Shown here piece by piece: positions 37,541 to 50,496 of a stretch of 64,000 nucleotides of DNA (positions are counted from its first letter, which is position 1; every line of letters starts with the position of its first letter). The notes below the pieces were generated by a model. That model was given only the letters and a program-made list of their open reading frames with translations, was not told the DNA's origin and searched no databases. The translations under genes and the position numbers were made by a program. Source of the DNA: Climacteris rufus (lineage: Eukaryota; Chordata; Aves; Passeriformes; Climacteridae); contig VZRZ01001003.1 of NCBI GenBank assembly GCA_013398175.1, positions 311,075 to 375,074 on the forward strand, read 5' to 3'.

Positions 37541-40500
37541 CCAACCTCAGTTATTGTGAAGTTTGCTATCTTTTTACTGCTTTAAGGAGTTCAAACAACA
37601 TCGCAATGCTTTATTTCACGTCCTTTACAAAGGAGGCAATTGCATACTTGACAAGAAAGAGAGAGTTCATTACATCTTGCAGGCCAAGTAGTGGGGAGGA
37701 TGGGAAAGCCTGCATAAAATTACCAGGCTTCTCTTTCTTACACTGGTAAGCATGTGAGATGTGATTCCATCTGTGGCTGCTCTTCGATGGCTATGAGTCT
37801 GTTTCAGATCTCAGCTGGTTATTTATTCGGCAACTTTTTGCTCTGCTTCACAATCTGACAGTGGTCAAAAGGACATTTGCCTTACAGATTGCAGATAACA
37901 TGCCCCTCCAACTGCACTCCTGCTTGCAGAAGGTATATAGAGGAAAAGAAGATGTTGCTCTCACTTTTTAGGTGAAGATATCATGCATCATCTGTGTCCA
38001 TGATGATTTGGTCAAACCCTCTGCCCAACACTGATAATTTCTTGCTTGGGGAAAACTGCCATATTTCATACCAACAGTTTTTTCTGTGATGTTTCTGACA
38101 TATTATTCCCTATGAAAGCCATCTACACTCCGGTATTCTGGGAATACCTGGATGGATGATTTTCTTCTACTTATTAGATTGCTTAGCATTAGGGGGTTTT
38201 GCAGTCATTTACAGTACCCATGGTGTTAGACTTTCATGATGTAAATTTCCAAATACAATGCATAAGAACAGCTGGACTATTTTTGCAGTTTTAACAGCTC
38301 TTCAAAATGAGAGAGGATGGACATATTATACTTAAATCTTTGCATTCCCTTACATACAGGTCTGAATCCTTGGGCTATTATGAAAAAACAGCAAGACCAA
38401 AACCTTGGTGATTTGCTTTATTGGGTTTAAGTGGAAAATGCCACTTTTCAAAGTATATTTGTCATCTGAAAAATAGCAATGCAAATCTGATATGTGGCAT
38501 ATCAAACCTCAGCTGTATCTTCAGATCATATCTGTTCTCAGCAGCAGAATGACAAAGAATCTACGTGGGGAACAGGATGGATTCCATTCTTTGAGTATTA
38601 TCGATGATGGCAGCTATGTTTTGATTACGGAAATTTTCTATTAATTCTTATTGTGGAGGGGTGAGGACTAGAACAAAGTTTGTCTCCCATGTTTCTGCTT
38701 GAGTTTGCAGTGCTGGCTGTCATAAATATCATCTTTTGAAGTCCTTAATGCCATTTATACATGTTCATGCGTGAAAGTATAATTGCCATTTATCTAATGA
38801 AAAACGTATTCTGATAATTTTCCACATTGCCTCACATTCATTGTATGTTCTGTTCTGCTGTTTCTTCTAATATCCTCATTTTTACTCATATTGTGGTAAC
38901 AATATACATCAGGCTTATAATTAAAACATTATGAAAATCATGAAAAAAATAGAAAAATGTAAAAATAAAGATCAATTACATTTAATAGTTTGGTGATGGA
39001 AATGCACATTCAGAGCTCAAATTTACTACAAAGCCATGCTCAAAGCATTTCAAAGCTTTGATGGATCCACTACAAAAAAACCTGCTTCTGTAATTGCCAG
39101 AAAAAAACTTGCAGTGGTACTGTTTAAAAACATCAAAGAATCACTGTCTTCTTCTTCCCTACCTCTTTAAAGGAAGGATTAGTCGAAAAGCAGTTCAAAG
39201 TGTAAGCCAGAGATGTTTCAGGGAACTTCAGAATTTGGAGCAGGTGTTTTTGCCATATGTGCTAGTAGTACATCCAGTAGCAGTGCAAGTCATCCTGGCT
39301 TAAAGAAGAAGAAAACCTGACTCAATATTCCCAGCAGATCTGCCAGACAATGAATCACAGGTTGAGGAATTGGAAGATAGGGACATGCAGAAATAGGCAT
39401 ATTTTATGAGGGTTACTATGAGGATAAAAGAAAGGAAACCATGCTTAAAACATATTACCAAAGCAAGTAAGAAGAGTAAGATGTTTCTTATTTGTTAAAA
39501 CCCCATTGATTCTCAGGTAAATTCACACAGAAGATATGTTTTCATGGCAGAATTGTAGGAGACTGACACCAGAATTAGTGCGTTCAGATCCTCCATCTCT
39601 AACCATAAAGTTGTAAGGAAAATGACAGTGTCCTCCTAAGCACTGTAGATTCCAAGTGTTACTGCACACACCTAAGGTAATACTTTCTATAATTCTGCTT
39701 TCTGAAGTGCACTAGGTTTCTCTGAAGACTTTAGGTGGGTACTAGAAGATATCCAGGGTCTCAATCGTTGCATAGTTACGTATTTTCCACATGGAAACAA
39801 AATCCCAATATTAGTCAGAAAGTTCCAGACAGTTCGAGTATAAAGCACAAGTCATTTCAAATGCAAGAGGCTATGGACAGAAGAGTGTTTGGGCCCCAGC
39901 TAGCATGTAACGTTATATGTGAATATTGCTCAGATTTCATGCAGAAGAAGATTATATTCAGTAGTATAAACCATGAATAACAGGCCTGGAATCTGACCTT
40001 TTAAAAATATAAGCAAAGAAGTTGTTCCACTTGCTCTGCTCTGTGCAACTTCACAGATAAAAAGCACAATCATTCCCAACTTCTTGTCCTTATTAATATC
40101 AGTTATTGCTGTGGTACTTGGCTAAAAAGACAAGTCAAACCTTCAGTCTGCCCTTACCAGAATGACATCTAAATCGTGGTTTCAGCATACATAAACCAGT
40201 GCTCAGTGGAAATGTTTTGTACTCAAAGCAGAGAAGGAAAGGCCAGACAGTTTTGCTATGCCTACTCAAAGAAAGAGAAATTTCACTTGCAAATGAATGA
40301 ATATGGAGACATGTCTAGTTCTTAGCATCTCCTCACCAAGCAGGTTGAGGGAAGGTGGAGAAGAAATTATAACTTTGTGTCCAGCTGTGTCACTCATCAC
40401 ACTTTGTGAAAAAACATGCACTATGAATCACTATACTTAGTTTTTACAATTATGTACTGGAACTCTGTCCAGAACTGAACATCTTAATATTGCCCATGAA

Positions 40501-43500
40501 TTCAATATAGTGATCACAATCCATCCTGTCTATATGACATGACTGTCTATAGGATAGTCATGATATTTCCTCTCTGGACTATGGCATCTGCAACCACCAC
40601 ATGTTATGGACTGACTTTTGTAAGGGGAGGGTTAATGAATAAGTATTCCCAGTGGGAGCCAACTGAGCAGTGTCCCAGAGTGTCATGAGTTGTGTGTCAT
40701 TGCTGACCAGTCCATGCCACTACGTGGCAGACAGCAGCACCATACTGAGAGGCTGTCCTGCCTTCTGGGAAGAGATTAATTTGGCTGAGCTTATCATATG
40801 TGATTAAGTTCTGTGCTAAAGTACTAGATCACTTTCAGTCTTGAGATCATATCCTGAGAAAGGAGTTAATTTGCAGTTTATTCACCCAACAGATAGAATA
40901 TGGTCTTGCAGTGAGACACAGCTTACACAGTTTTAATGTCAGCACTTTAGATAACTGTATGTGAGCTAGCCTTCATGGTCCATGAAAACAAGTCAGCGAT
41001 TTTGGAACACAATTCCTCTGGCCTACTTTAAATGACTGTGAGCTGACTCATATCCCAGAAATTCCTGTTTTTCTCATTGATGAAAGGGGAGTTTAGGGTG
41101 AATTCTTGAGAAAGAAAACCCCCCCTATGTTATAGACATCTCCAGGCAGTCACATGAATCCTGTGCCGGGAGACTAACAAGTCACAGAGCAGACAGGCAA
41201 GACTTAAGCCAAATTTATTGAATACTTTTTATCTGATTCACTGGGAAATTGTTCTGCAATCTACTCAGCACGAACAAAATGAGTATGGTACAGCTGCTCT
41301 CCAAGAATGAACACCGAAATATGGGACTGGCTGCAGGAATGATGAGGTCCACAAGAGATTACTCAGCTTAGACAAAACCATTCCTTCTAGTTTGTCAGAA
41401 TCAACTCATTCAGGTCTGCATTTTTCCTTACCTTTCTATCAGTCTGAAGACACATTCAGAAAAACAGTTATGCAAGTTTTGTGAGGAAACCAGAAACCGT
41501 ATTTTCTACTTGTGACTGAACCAGATTGGAATTTGTTACTGATCTCACTAACACCAGTGCAAATCAGGAGCAATTGCATCAAAACTGATGGAGATAACCT
41601 AGTAGGAAGTGAGAAACTGGGTCTATTAATTTAAAAATGGCAGTAAATCTTAACTTACTTGAAGATAAAATGATGCAGTTTAGTTCTAATGAAATGGTGT
41701 GGTCTTTTCTATGTAACAGAGAAACAGCATTGTAGCTGAACCGTTGAATAAAAGTTTTCACTTAACTTACAGTACATTTTACTGTCATCAAAAAAGCATT
41801 TGGGAATAATAGTTTCCAATGAGTCTCTGTTGAAATTTTGGGATAATAAACTTTTATATCTTAATATTTATGATTCTAATAAACTACCACAATATTAAAA
41901 TGAAGGATACAAACTTAGAGGTCAAAAACTACAGTTTGTTGTAAGGCAAAACAATTTTGAATAATAAACCACTATTGAAATCTAAGATCATTTCCTATAA
42001 TTTAATAAGTAATCCCCTTGGTGATATATCCCGGATATTAAACTAGTTTAGCTCACTTGACCCAGCTGTTTTAAATTGGTAAATAGCATTCTGCCGAATG
42101 ATAATACAAAACTAAGCATGAAATGACATGATAACCATTTATGTTCTGATTTTTACCTTTATTGCTTATCACAGATTGGTTAATCAGGAATCAATTAATT
42201 CATTACCGTTAATAGCAGTGGATGACAAGTATAAAGATAATACCTGGTTTATTAGCTCAGCTATAGCACTGTTGGATGTCAATGGACCAGATGTAAATAT
42301 TTGATTGGATAAAATATCTCACAGCTCCCAATCCACCTAGCACGTGCCAAAGCAGCTAGTGTTTTTTCACCAAAAGCATCCAGCTGCAGACTATAAGAGT
42401 TTCCATAACAAAGTCAGTGTAGCTTTTACTTTTAAAACTTATTCAAAGGACACTGTCTGAGTCTGAGAGAAAAAACATTTTCAAAAGGGTCTGCCATATG
42501 CAATCAAAAATAGTCCATAAGTGTTTCATATTTCAAAGACAATTGTGTTAGACTAGTCAATCATTAGAGGAGATGACAATTTATCCATTACTTGATCCAT
42601 ATGAATGTTTGTTGACACATCTGATGCACCAAGTTCAAATTTGTTAGTCCCATGTGTGATAAACTCTGGAAACTTCCCTATAATAACTGCTTTAGAAGGA
42701 TTATGAGTCAAGGTCAAAATCCTGACCTACTGAGTCTTGATACTCTGTGGTTACTGTTTGCCTTATCGCTGCATGAGGACATTCCTGCCTACTCCAAATG
42801 AGCTTGTGAACCTTGTAATTTATTGGAAAACAGAAAAATGCTGTTCCACTCTATAGCATAACACCTTGTTCAAGAATAGGGCCTTGAAGTCATGGAAATA
42901 CCAGCAGCAGCCAGCACAACCGACACAGAGTAGAAATTCATGGTGTCTGGTTCTCAGAGGTGGTGATGCTGTTGGGCACTGCCTCCTTCCCCGACCAAGG
43001 AATTGCACATTGTGTTGGTCATGCAATAGGACAGGCTGCAGCCATGAGGATGTAGAACCACATCCCACAGAATCTGATGTGCTTGAGAGCTATGTTGGCT
43101 TGAGGTCTATAAAACTGACAGTTTTATTTACACAGTTGTTCCATTATGCTTTACTGAAGGGAACAGAGAGAGATTGCTTAACATGCTTCCAATTTGTTTA
43201 TTTGTTTTCCTTTATTGGATAAAAGTAGTGTTCAGGAAATAACTAATGTAACTGACAGCACTGACTTAAATGAAGAAGGGGTGATGGCAAACAGGGACAG
43301 TTCTGTTGGAGAGTGGTGAATGACAGGTTCTTTACCCACCCAGAAAATCCTTCTTCAAGCAAGTGCCCTTCGTGGGTGGGGAAAGATGACCAAAAGTATT
43401 TCCATTCGTGAAAGAATTGTGGTCTAACCTCAGATCAACAGACGTAATCAACACTAATCCAAGCAAGCGCTTAGCCCTGTTGCAAACAAGCATAGACTGC

Positions 43501-46500
43501 AGTACTTTGGAAGTTTAGGAAAGCCAGCAATGAAATACAAATTGTAGGTCTACCCTCACCATTTGTGACTGATGTTAAGAGAAATGACAGCTTACTCCCA
43601 GAATAAAGATAGGTTGGGCTGGGGGAACATAACAATTCCATAAAAATTACCACTTGATTACTTATTGCCAAACCCTCAGTGGTGTCAAATATTCCACAGA
43701 GGTCAGGATAGAGCTGTGTAGAACTGTCAGTGCTCCTAAAAGTTTGTGCCAGATCATTACAGTGTGGCTTGTAGACTGCAGTGGTCACAAAGAAGCTATG
43801 TCTCTTTGCCACTCATTGAGGAATGACAAATACCTTCTGAGTTTTGCAGTAATTGATGTAACAGAGGCTGTGTGCTGAAACAGCCCTGCTCAATCAGATC
43901 AGTGGAACAGCAATAGCATCTCTTCTGAATATCAAATTTGTGGTTTTCCTCTTTCATTATAGTTGACTGAGTCAGGGTAAGACACTGAAGCAAATGTAAG
44001 TCAGTTTGAAACATGACATCTTTGTATCTGAACCCCATCTGATTTACATGGGGAATAACCATATGATGATAACAAAGTTGTACCTCTTTACTCCAGGCCC
44101 AAAAGCAGCTGGGTTTCTCTATTTCTGTAATTTAGACAATATGACAAAATTCTCAATAAGTATCAGTTAGGATTTCTTCTGTTTTATAAAGCACCAAATA
44201 CTTGGGGGGGGGAGTTGGTGCTCAGAAATAATTCTCAAGTACTTTTTCAATGTGTTTGAATGTGTTTTAATTCACTGACTATTCTGAGCTATACAGGAAC
44301 ACACACACATGCATACACAAAAAGCTCTTGCAGGAAATCAGAGCCTCTGATGCAAAAAGTTTACTTTACTCTGGGTGATCTCAGATACATTATTTACACA
44401 CAAAAATCCCTTAGAGAGAATCATAAAAAACACATCAAAGTGCAGTGACTTTTGTGCCACTCCCTCCCAAGCTCTACAACATATTTTGCAGTTTTTCTTC
44501 TCTTCCTGGTTGGTCTCTTCCAGATCTCATAATAAAACAGAGTACATGAAAACTGAAACTTTTCAGGGAGAAAATGTTGTTAAATTTTTTGCTTTTTTTT
44601 TCTTTTTATAATGTTTCATTCTTCTCTCTTGCTCTGTTAGGGACTCCCTTAGGAGATATATACGCATATGAACATGTGGATGGTGTCAGACCCTGCATTA
44701 TGTGGGCCTCATGCTTTGGTACCATTAAAATAATCTATACCACCATCTTTGCATTTTGTTCGTCTCCTGGACAGGGAGCAAGGCTGTTTGCAGAACTACC
44801 AAGAACCTACAGTAGGTGTGGCCTTTCAGAAACCTCCTAGGATGATCTGCATGTGGGACCTGCCACAGCCAGGAAGCATTGGATTTAATTGTTCATGTTT
44901 AGTCACAAAATTGGAGCAGAGCAAGGGAGCTTGCCGTGTTTGTTAAAACTTGCCCTGTGTGCTACCACTTGTATATAAGAAATCAGGACTGATAGACTCA
45001 GTTTCTGCTCAAAAGCAAATTTCTTCTGTAGACCTGAATTAATTGTCTCACCCCTCCACACCTCAGGACTTTTTTCATAACTTTGGGATCTTTAGTGGGA
45101 AATAAGTACCTGACATCACGACAGGGTAGCAGTCAGATGTCATCAGAATTAAGATTACACAAGCATTTCAGCAGAAAGAAGTTTTCACACTCTTCAGTTT
45201 GTTTTCTGGACTATCAGTGGATATCACACACACAAGAACAATGAGACACACCTACACTTCAGTTTCTATGTAGGACATTTTCTCTTAGGGTTTGGGATTT
45301 AATTACTGCCTGGATTCTGGTTATCCACAGGAATTCACACTCAGGAAGTGGTGGAAACATGACTCAGTCCCAGCAAGTCATCTAGCAGCTGCATAAGGAT
45401 GTCCGAGTATCTTGCTGTAAAAAGCACTTTGCAATTTCTCATATCCACTGTCTTCCCTCTCAGATGGAAGGGAGAAAGGAAAAAATCACAGCTTCATTAT
45501 ATAAACCAAGTGCCTTCTATTAACAAATTTGTTTTCTTAGGGAACTGATAGGAAATCCACAATCTGGCCTGGATTGGAAATAATCATATATATTCCTTCC
45601 ACTTTAGCACTTTCCCTAGCTGTGTCTCTCTATGTCTGTCTCTCTACTTCTGTCTCTGCACTTGCCCTACTTGTCATGTCTCTCCCAAGATGCTCCCACT
45701 GAAAGTTAAAATTTCATATTTCAATGAAATGCAAGACTGTTGTTCTGGCTTGTATCTTCACTATAGCGTGACATTTGTATTGGCTGCTTGCTTTCAAATT
45801 TCTGAATTACCCTTGAGTGTGTTTTGGCTATTTCCATCATTTTAAGGCCTCCCTTTTCCTTATGAGCCCACCTGGAAAATAGCAATAAAACTTACAAGCT
45901 TTAGGGGGCTTGTTTTCCAAAGTTCACTGCAACTCTAGTTGTTTTTAAGAGAGCTTATCACTTTATCAGGCATAAAGGATTATTATTCTGTATGCCTAAA
46001 TCTGAGCAGTTATATGAACAAAACAGTTTGGTTTGTGCAATACCTATTCAGGATGGGGTCTGTTAAAATACAGGTGAGAAAACACTCAATAATTTTAATA
46101 GTTTCTTACACAACTCAAACAAATAATTCATCTTGCTATGTATAACCTCCAACATGGAACAAGAATATTGGAAATTCAGTTCAAACAACTAAAAACCATG
46201 AGAATCTTAAAAAATAAATACATAGTTCATAATCTAAAGATGTTGCCTGTGACAATTTTGTTCTTTGTTGTATTAAATACAGCCGTTGGGTGTTTGATAC
46301 AGAGGAATTACTCTTCTAGACCAAAAATGATCTTTCTAGACTGAAGGATGGTGTCAGCTTAGAGACAAGCAAACATGATCTACACTCTTCTAAGAATGTA
46401 AACATAGAAAATTCCCAGTTAGTGGCATGATTTGTGCTTTAAAGAGACATAATTTCTAAAAGGTGAGGAATGTTATGAGCAAAATTCCTGGAAAGTTAAA

Positions 46501-46964
46501 TGTAAGCAGAGAACTTTTAATGAAACTTAGACATTCTTTTAGAAGAGTTTACTAAATGGTTAAACCCCCACAATTTTACAATTGAGAAAGAACAAATTTT
46601 GGCTATAAGTTCAGTCTCATTTTGTGGAAATTGTGAATATAAAAGTAATGCATAATGTGAAAACAGAAAAAGTGGATTTAGTTAACAGTAAAAATGAGAA
46701 ATTATGAACAAAACAGAATAATTAATATGAGAAACTAAGAGCATAGGAAAATAATTCCTGTCTATATGAAAAACAGCAATGATTTAAAAGTTTTATTAAA
46801 GATAAAAATATGCTAGAAGTGGTATAATGCTGTAGTTAGATAAGGTTGTTAAATCTGTTAGTAATCATAGTGAAGAAGGATAAATTTTCAGTAAATATTG
46901 CCTTGTAGAAAAAGAGGTTCATTTAATCACTTCACATAAAGCTGATCAAGATTTTTCCAGTCCT
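37541..46964. other. No gene recognised; AT-rich DNA
   Basis: Frames up to 118 codons overlap on both strands near 42.8-44.1 kb, without domains. A (TCTCTCTNTG)-type patch lies at about 45624-45660. A cluster of TAAT/TTAAT homeodomain-type motifs lies at about 42175-42230 (see findings). No repeat family or RNA gene recognised. Confidence 0.45.
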
Positions 46965-48110
46965 TCAGTTATCAAGGAGGATTTTAAGCATAATCTGCTA
47001 AATATTTTTAAACCAGTAGGCTGGGTAGCTTGAATCTAAGAGTCTCTACTTTCCCAAGGAGTCAGCTGAATCACTAATGTTACTTCTGAACAAATGTTGA
47101 AATACTAGTGAAATTCCAGAAGACTGAAATAAGTACAAGTGCTGAGCCAATACACAGAAAGGTTGAATTAGGCAAGTTACTGGACATCAATCCCAGTCAG
47201 ATAATAAAAAAGCTGATAAAGAAATAAATTTATATGATTAAGATGGGCTGACCGTTCCTTAAAGTAACCAGTCATGGGGTATACATCTACCTCTCTCTAG
47301 TCTCAGCTCTCAAGGCTTGGCTCAAGTATGACCACATGCAATGTAAAATATTCCTAAAATAGTGGCAGAGGATGATTGTGAATGACAAATGTAAAAAACT
47401 GTTGAAGATCTTATAATGATACCCACAATTAGCTGACTTATTTGGCCATGTGAGAAATTTTCAGCTAACCAGATTAATACAGCCAAATATCTGCAGGTGT
47501 TCTAAACTGAATCTTCAGAGGTACACAATAGAGCAGAAGTTCCTAATGTAATTCTGAAAATATAGGAATCTTTTGTTGTGTAAAATGAGGCAAATACAAG
47601 CAGGGTGATGATTTTGCCTCTGTATGTAATATTGATGAGATTGGTACTAGAATATTGCATACACATCTGGTGTCCATATTTGGCAAAAAAAAAAAGCTGC
47701 AAAATTGGTAAGGATGCATAAAGGACCTTAAAAATTATTTCAGGATGGAGAAAATGGCTTACAGTGGGGCACTGGAAATACTCAATCTATTTAGATTATA
47801 GCAGATTTAAGGGTGGTTTGATCAAGTATGCTCATTCACTCATTAGAAAAAATGCTGAACGAACACTTAAAGGACTTTTAAACCAAAGCAAAGAGGCCTA
47901 AAGAAAATCAGTAGGTACAGGCTAAAACCAGACAAGTTTAGTTTGGAAATAAGGCACATTTTTCAGCAGTGAGGGAGATTAGTCAGAAAAAGCATCTAAA
48001 AGGAAAAGTAGTGAATTCTCCTTCTCTTCATAATAATATTGGCTGCAATTCAGAAAGATGTGTTTTAGCCAAACAAAAGCTATTCTTTAGTCAGAGATTT
48101 TTGCTCAATT
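46965..48110 (+). mobile_element. Very old CR1-type LINE, RT region to near the 3' end
   Basis: Highly decayed but ordered CR1 landmarks run left to right. These are a TTTTTAAACCAGTAGG block near 47010, GAAATTCCAGAAGACTG near 47115, a GACATCAATCCCAGTCAGAT block near 47185, TATAGGAATCTTT near 47560, a TGGTGTCCATATTTGG block near 47670, AAAATTATTTCAGGATGGAG near 47730, CTCAATCTATTTAGATTAT near 47785, AGTTTGGAAATAAGGCACAT near 47940, CAGCAGTGAGGGAGATTAG near 47965, and AGATGTGTTTTAGCCAAAC near 48055. These fit older CR1 families shared with turtles and crocodilians better than the young avian ones. No frame stays open, so this is a fossil. The ends are approximate. Confidence 0.7.
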
Positions 48111-49551
48111 TAACATATTAACTTGTTCAATTATTTCTTTTGCACTTTAATGCTTTATGTAGGATACAAGTCATTTAACTTCAGTTGTTTACAGTGTAGA
48201 CATCTCAGGTATCCTGTGCAGGATTGTTTTAGAGTCAAAAGACACTTAGGAGACTGGATTTATCTTACCCATTTTAGAAACCTGCATTAGTATGAGCTTA
48301 ATCCTGAGATGTTCCTCTTTCTCTCTACTATAAAAAAGATGTTATAAAGGGAACAAAAAGAGAATATAAAGGGAATTTGAATAACTAGCTCTGATTAGAG
48401 ATCTCCACTGAAAGAACATGCATTTAGTCAGCTGAATCTTACCTAGATCTTGTGTCTGAGTCTCAAGAAGGTATTTTGAACACGACTGCTGAGCAATGTA
48501 TCTAATGTAGCTTTTTACATACATTTATTTAGATTTGGTCTTCCATTTTTTCAGCATCAGATGTATTTTAAAGCCTAATAATAAAAAATTGTGTTTTCCA
48601 TATATTTCAAAAGTAGATTTTCAAAAGGGAATTAAAGATAAGGAGTTGAATGTCTTTCTTTGCTAGAGGTCCAGCTTCTCATTGCCACCCAGTAATCCAG
48701 CCCAGCAAGAGGACACAGAACAAAATGATATCCAGTGTGAAATAAGAACTTGTTGTGATTCTGAATTTTGGGATGTTTTCCTGTTTTCTTTGAACTCCAC
48801 ATTAAAACAAGGCAGAATAAATATTTCCAACAACAGAAGAAAACTTGAGAATGAAATAACTCAGAGGTCTTTATGGACAACAAGCCTCAGTCTCTGAGAG
48901 CAGGCACACGAACACACACAGAGTTAAGGGGCTTCTGAAGGCTGAGGGGGTTTGTGTTTAGAAATAAGTGAAATCTCCCACAGAACTGGTCAACTTTTTA
49001 CACAAACAACATGGCTTGAAGTCAATAGAAGATTTGCCTCAGAAAGGACTAGAGGGTTGGATTCAATGTACTGTTCATTAGGGCTATTTTCTTTATGAGC
49101 CACCTGGGAATCTATCTCCCTGTTTCAACAGACACAAACCATTTTGTTTCAACATCTTTTTACTGTTCTAGCCTGTATGCTTTATTGATGTTGATTATAA
49201 TTTGGTTGCTCACCAACTTATGTTGAAAGGAAAAGTTGCAGTCCAAACCCACTTCTGCAGTGATTTAAGAACAGCTAATGTGTATGATGTTTGGACCAAA
49301 TTTTCTCATTAAATATTTATTACTGAAATTTTTATTTTTGTTAAGAAACCTTTTCATACCAGAGCACATTTCACTTACATATATTTTAAAGTGTATAACA
49401 CTTCTACTAGATAGATTATTTACTTAAATGAGAACATTATACAAGCAACGAAAATGATTAAGCACTTAAAAGAGGTATTTGTGGAGCATCTAAAAAGAGT
49501 AGGATTCAGTTTGGACATTATACCTTAACGATGTGCAATAATTAATGTGTT

Positions 49552-49591
49552 TTATATATATATATATACACATATGTATGTATGTATGTAA
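49552..49591. repeat. (TA)n(GTAT)n compound microsatellite
   Basis: A TA run of about eight units is followed by CACATATG and then about four GTAT units. Confidence 0.9.
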
Positions 49592-50445
49592 CTTGCAGCA
49601 TTTATTTGGCCTTACTAAAAATAATTAATATATTAATGCACTGCAAACAAAGATAAAAATCTTTTCTCCCTGAAAATAATTTGATTTGTTGAACTCTTTG
49701 CTATGAGACAACTGGAAAAAAAATCTCAGGATGTCTTTTTTTAGATAATATTTTTAAGATTACTCAGAGTACAATAGTAAAATAAATGAAGACTTGGCAA
49801 TTTATTTGTTAACTATTTAATTAATAGGCTAACACATATTTCATCATCTCTTCAAGTTCAAAGTACATTTCTATGTGCTGTAATTTTTTTAACTTCTAGA
49901 GATCAGAAAAGGTATAAAAATATTACACCAAACTCTAAAGCCATAATTCCAGTCCTACTGAACAGACACAATTTTTCACATTTATTTTCCCCTTGAAAGA
50001 GGCATAAAGCAGAGAATGGAGGGACCATTACCTAAATCAGTATATTTCTAGAAGATGGCCTTACAGTACAAGAATAAATATGATCTAAGATCCTATATGA
50101 AACAGATGTAAACCGTAGACTATCCATGGTCAAGTAAAAAATTTTCATCTGGAGCGACTGTTTCTACCAAATTGTCAACAATGGGGCATCTCTGGAGTTT
50201 TCACCAGTGTGTGGCACTCCCTGCTGAATCATGATCAGACTAAAGAATACTTTTCTGAAACCCAGTTCCAACTTGAAAAAGTTGCTGTGATAGTGCCACA
50301 GAGAAAATCCAAGCTCTGGAATGTGACTGTCCATATGTTTAAATTGTTAACACATCTCTGGTCTATGCCAACTACCATTTCCCCAGACAGAAGCTGTGCC
50401 CAGTTCAAGGCAAGTGTATTGATCAGGAATAAATCCCAATAGACT

Positions 50446-50496
50446 CTTTGGATATAACTTGTGTTATATAACTTTGGATGTAACTTGTGTTACAGA
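50446..50496. repeat. 26-bp tandem duplication (about 2 copies)
   Basis: A unit starting ctttggatataacttgtg at 50446 repeats with a 26-bp period at 50472, with few differences over about 25 bp. Only two copies are present. Confidence 0.85.

Noticed and set aside
42866..43222. 118-codon + strand frame and opposing frames to 44.1 kb
   Set aside because: No family motif; opposing-strand frames overlap; nothing to distinguish from chance.
44640..44815. Possible exon after CTCTGTTAG at 44640
   Set aside because: A good acceptor-like tract, but I could not find a convincing donor, and the frame has no known motif.
45951..46074. Possible coding exon ending before GTGAGA
   Set aside because: The acceptor side has a weak pyrimidine tract and the frame shows no recognisable content.
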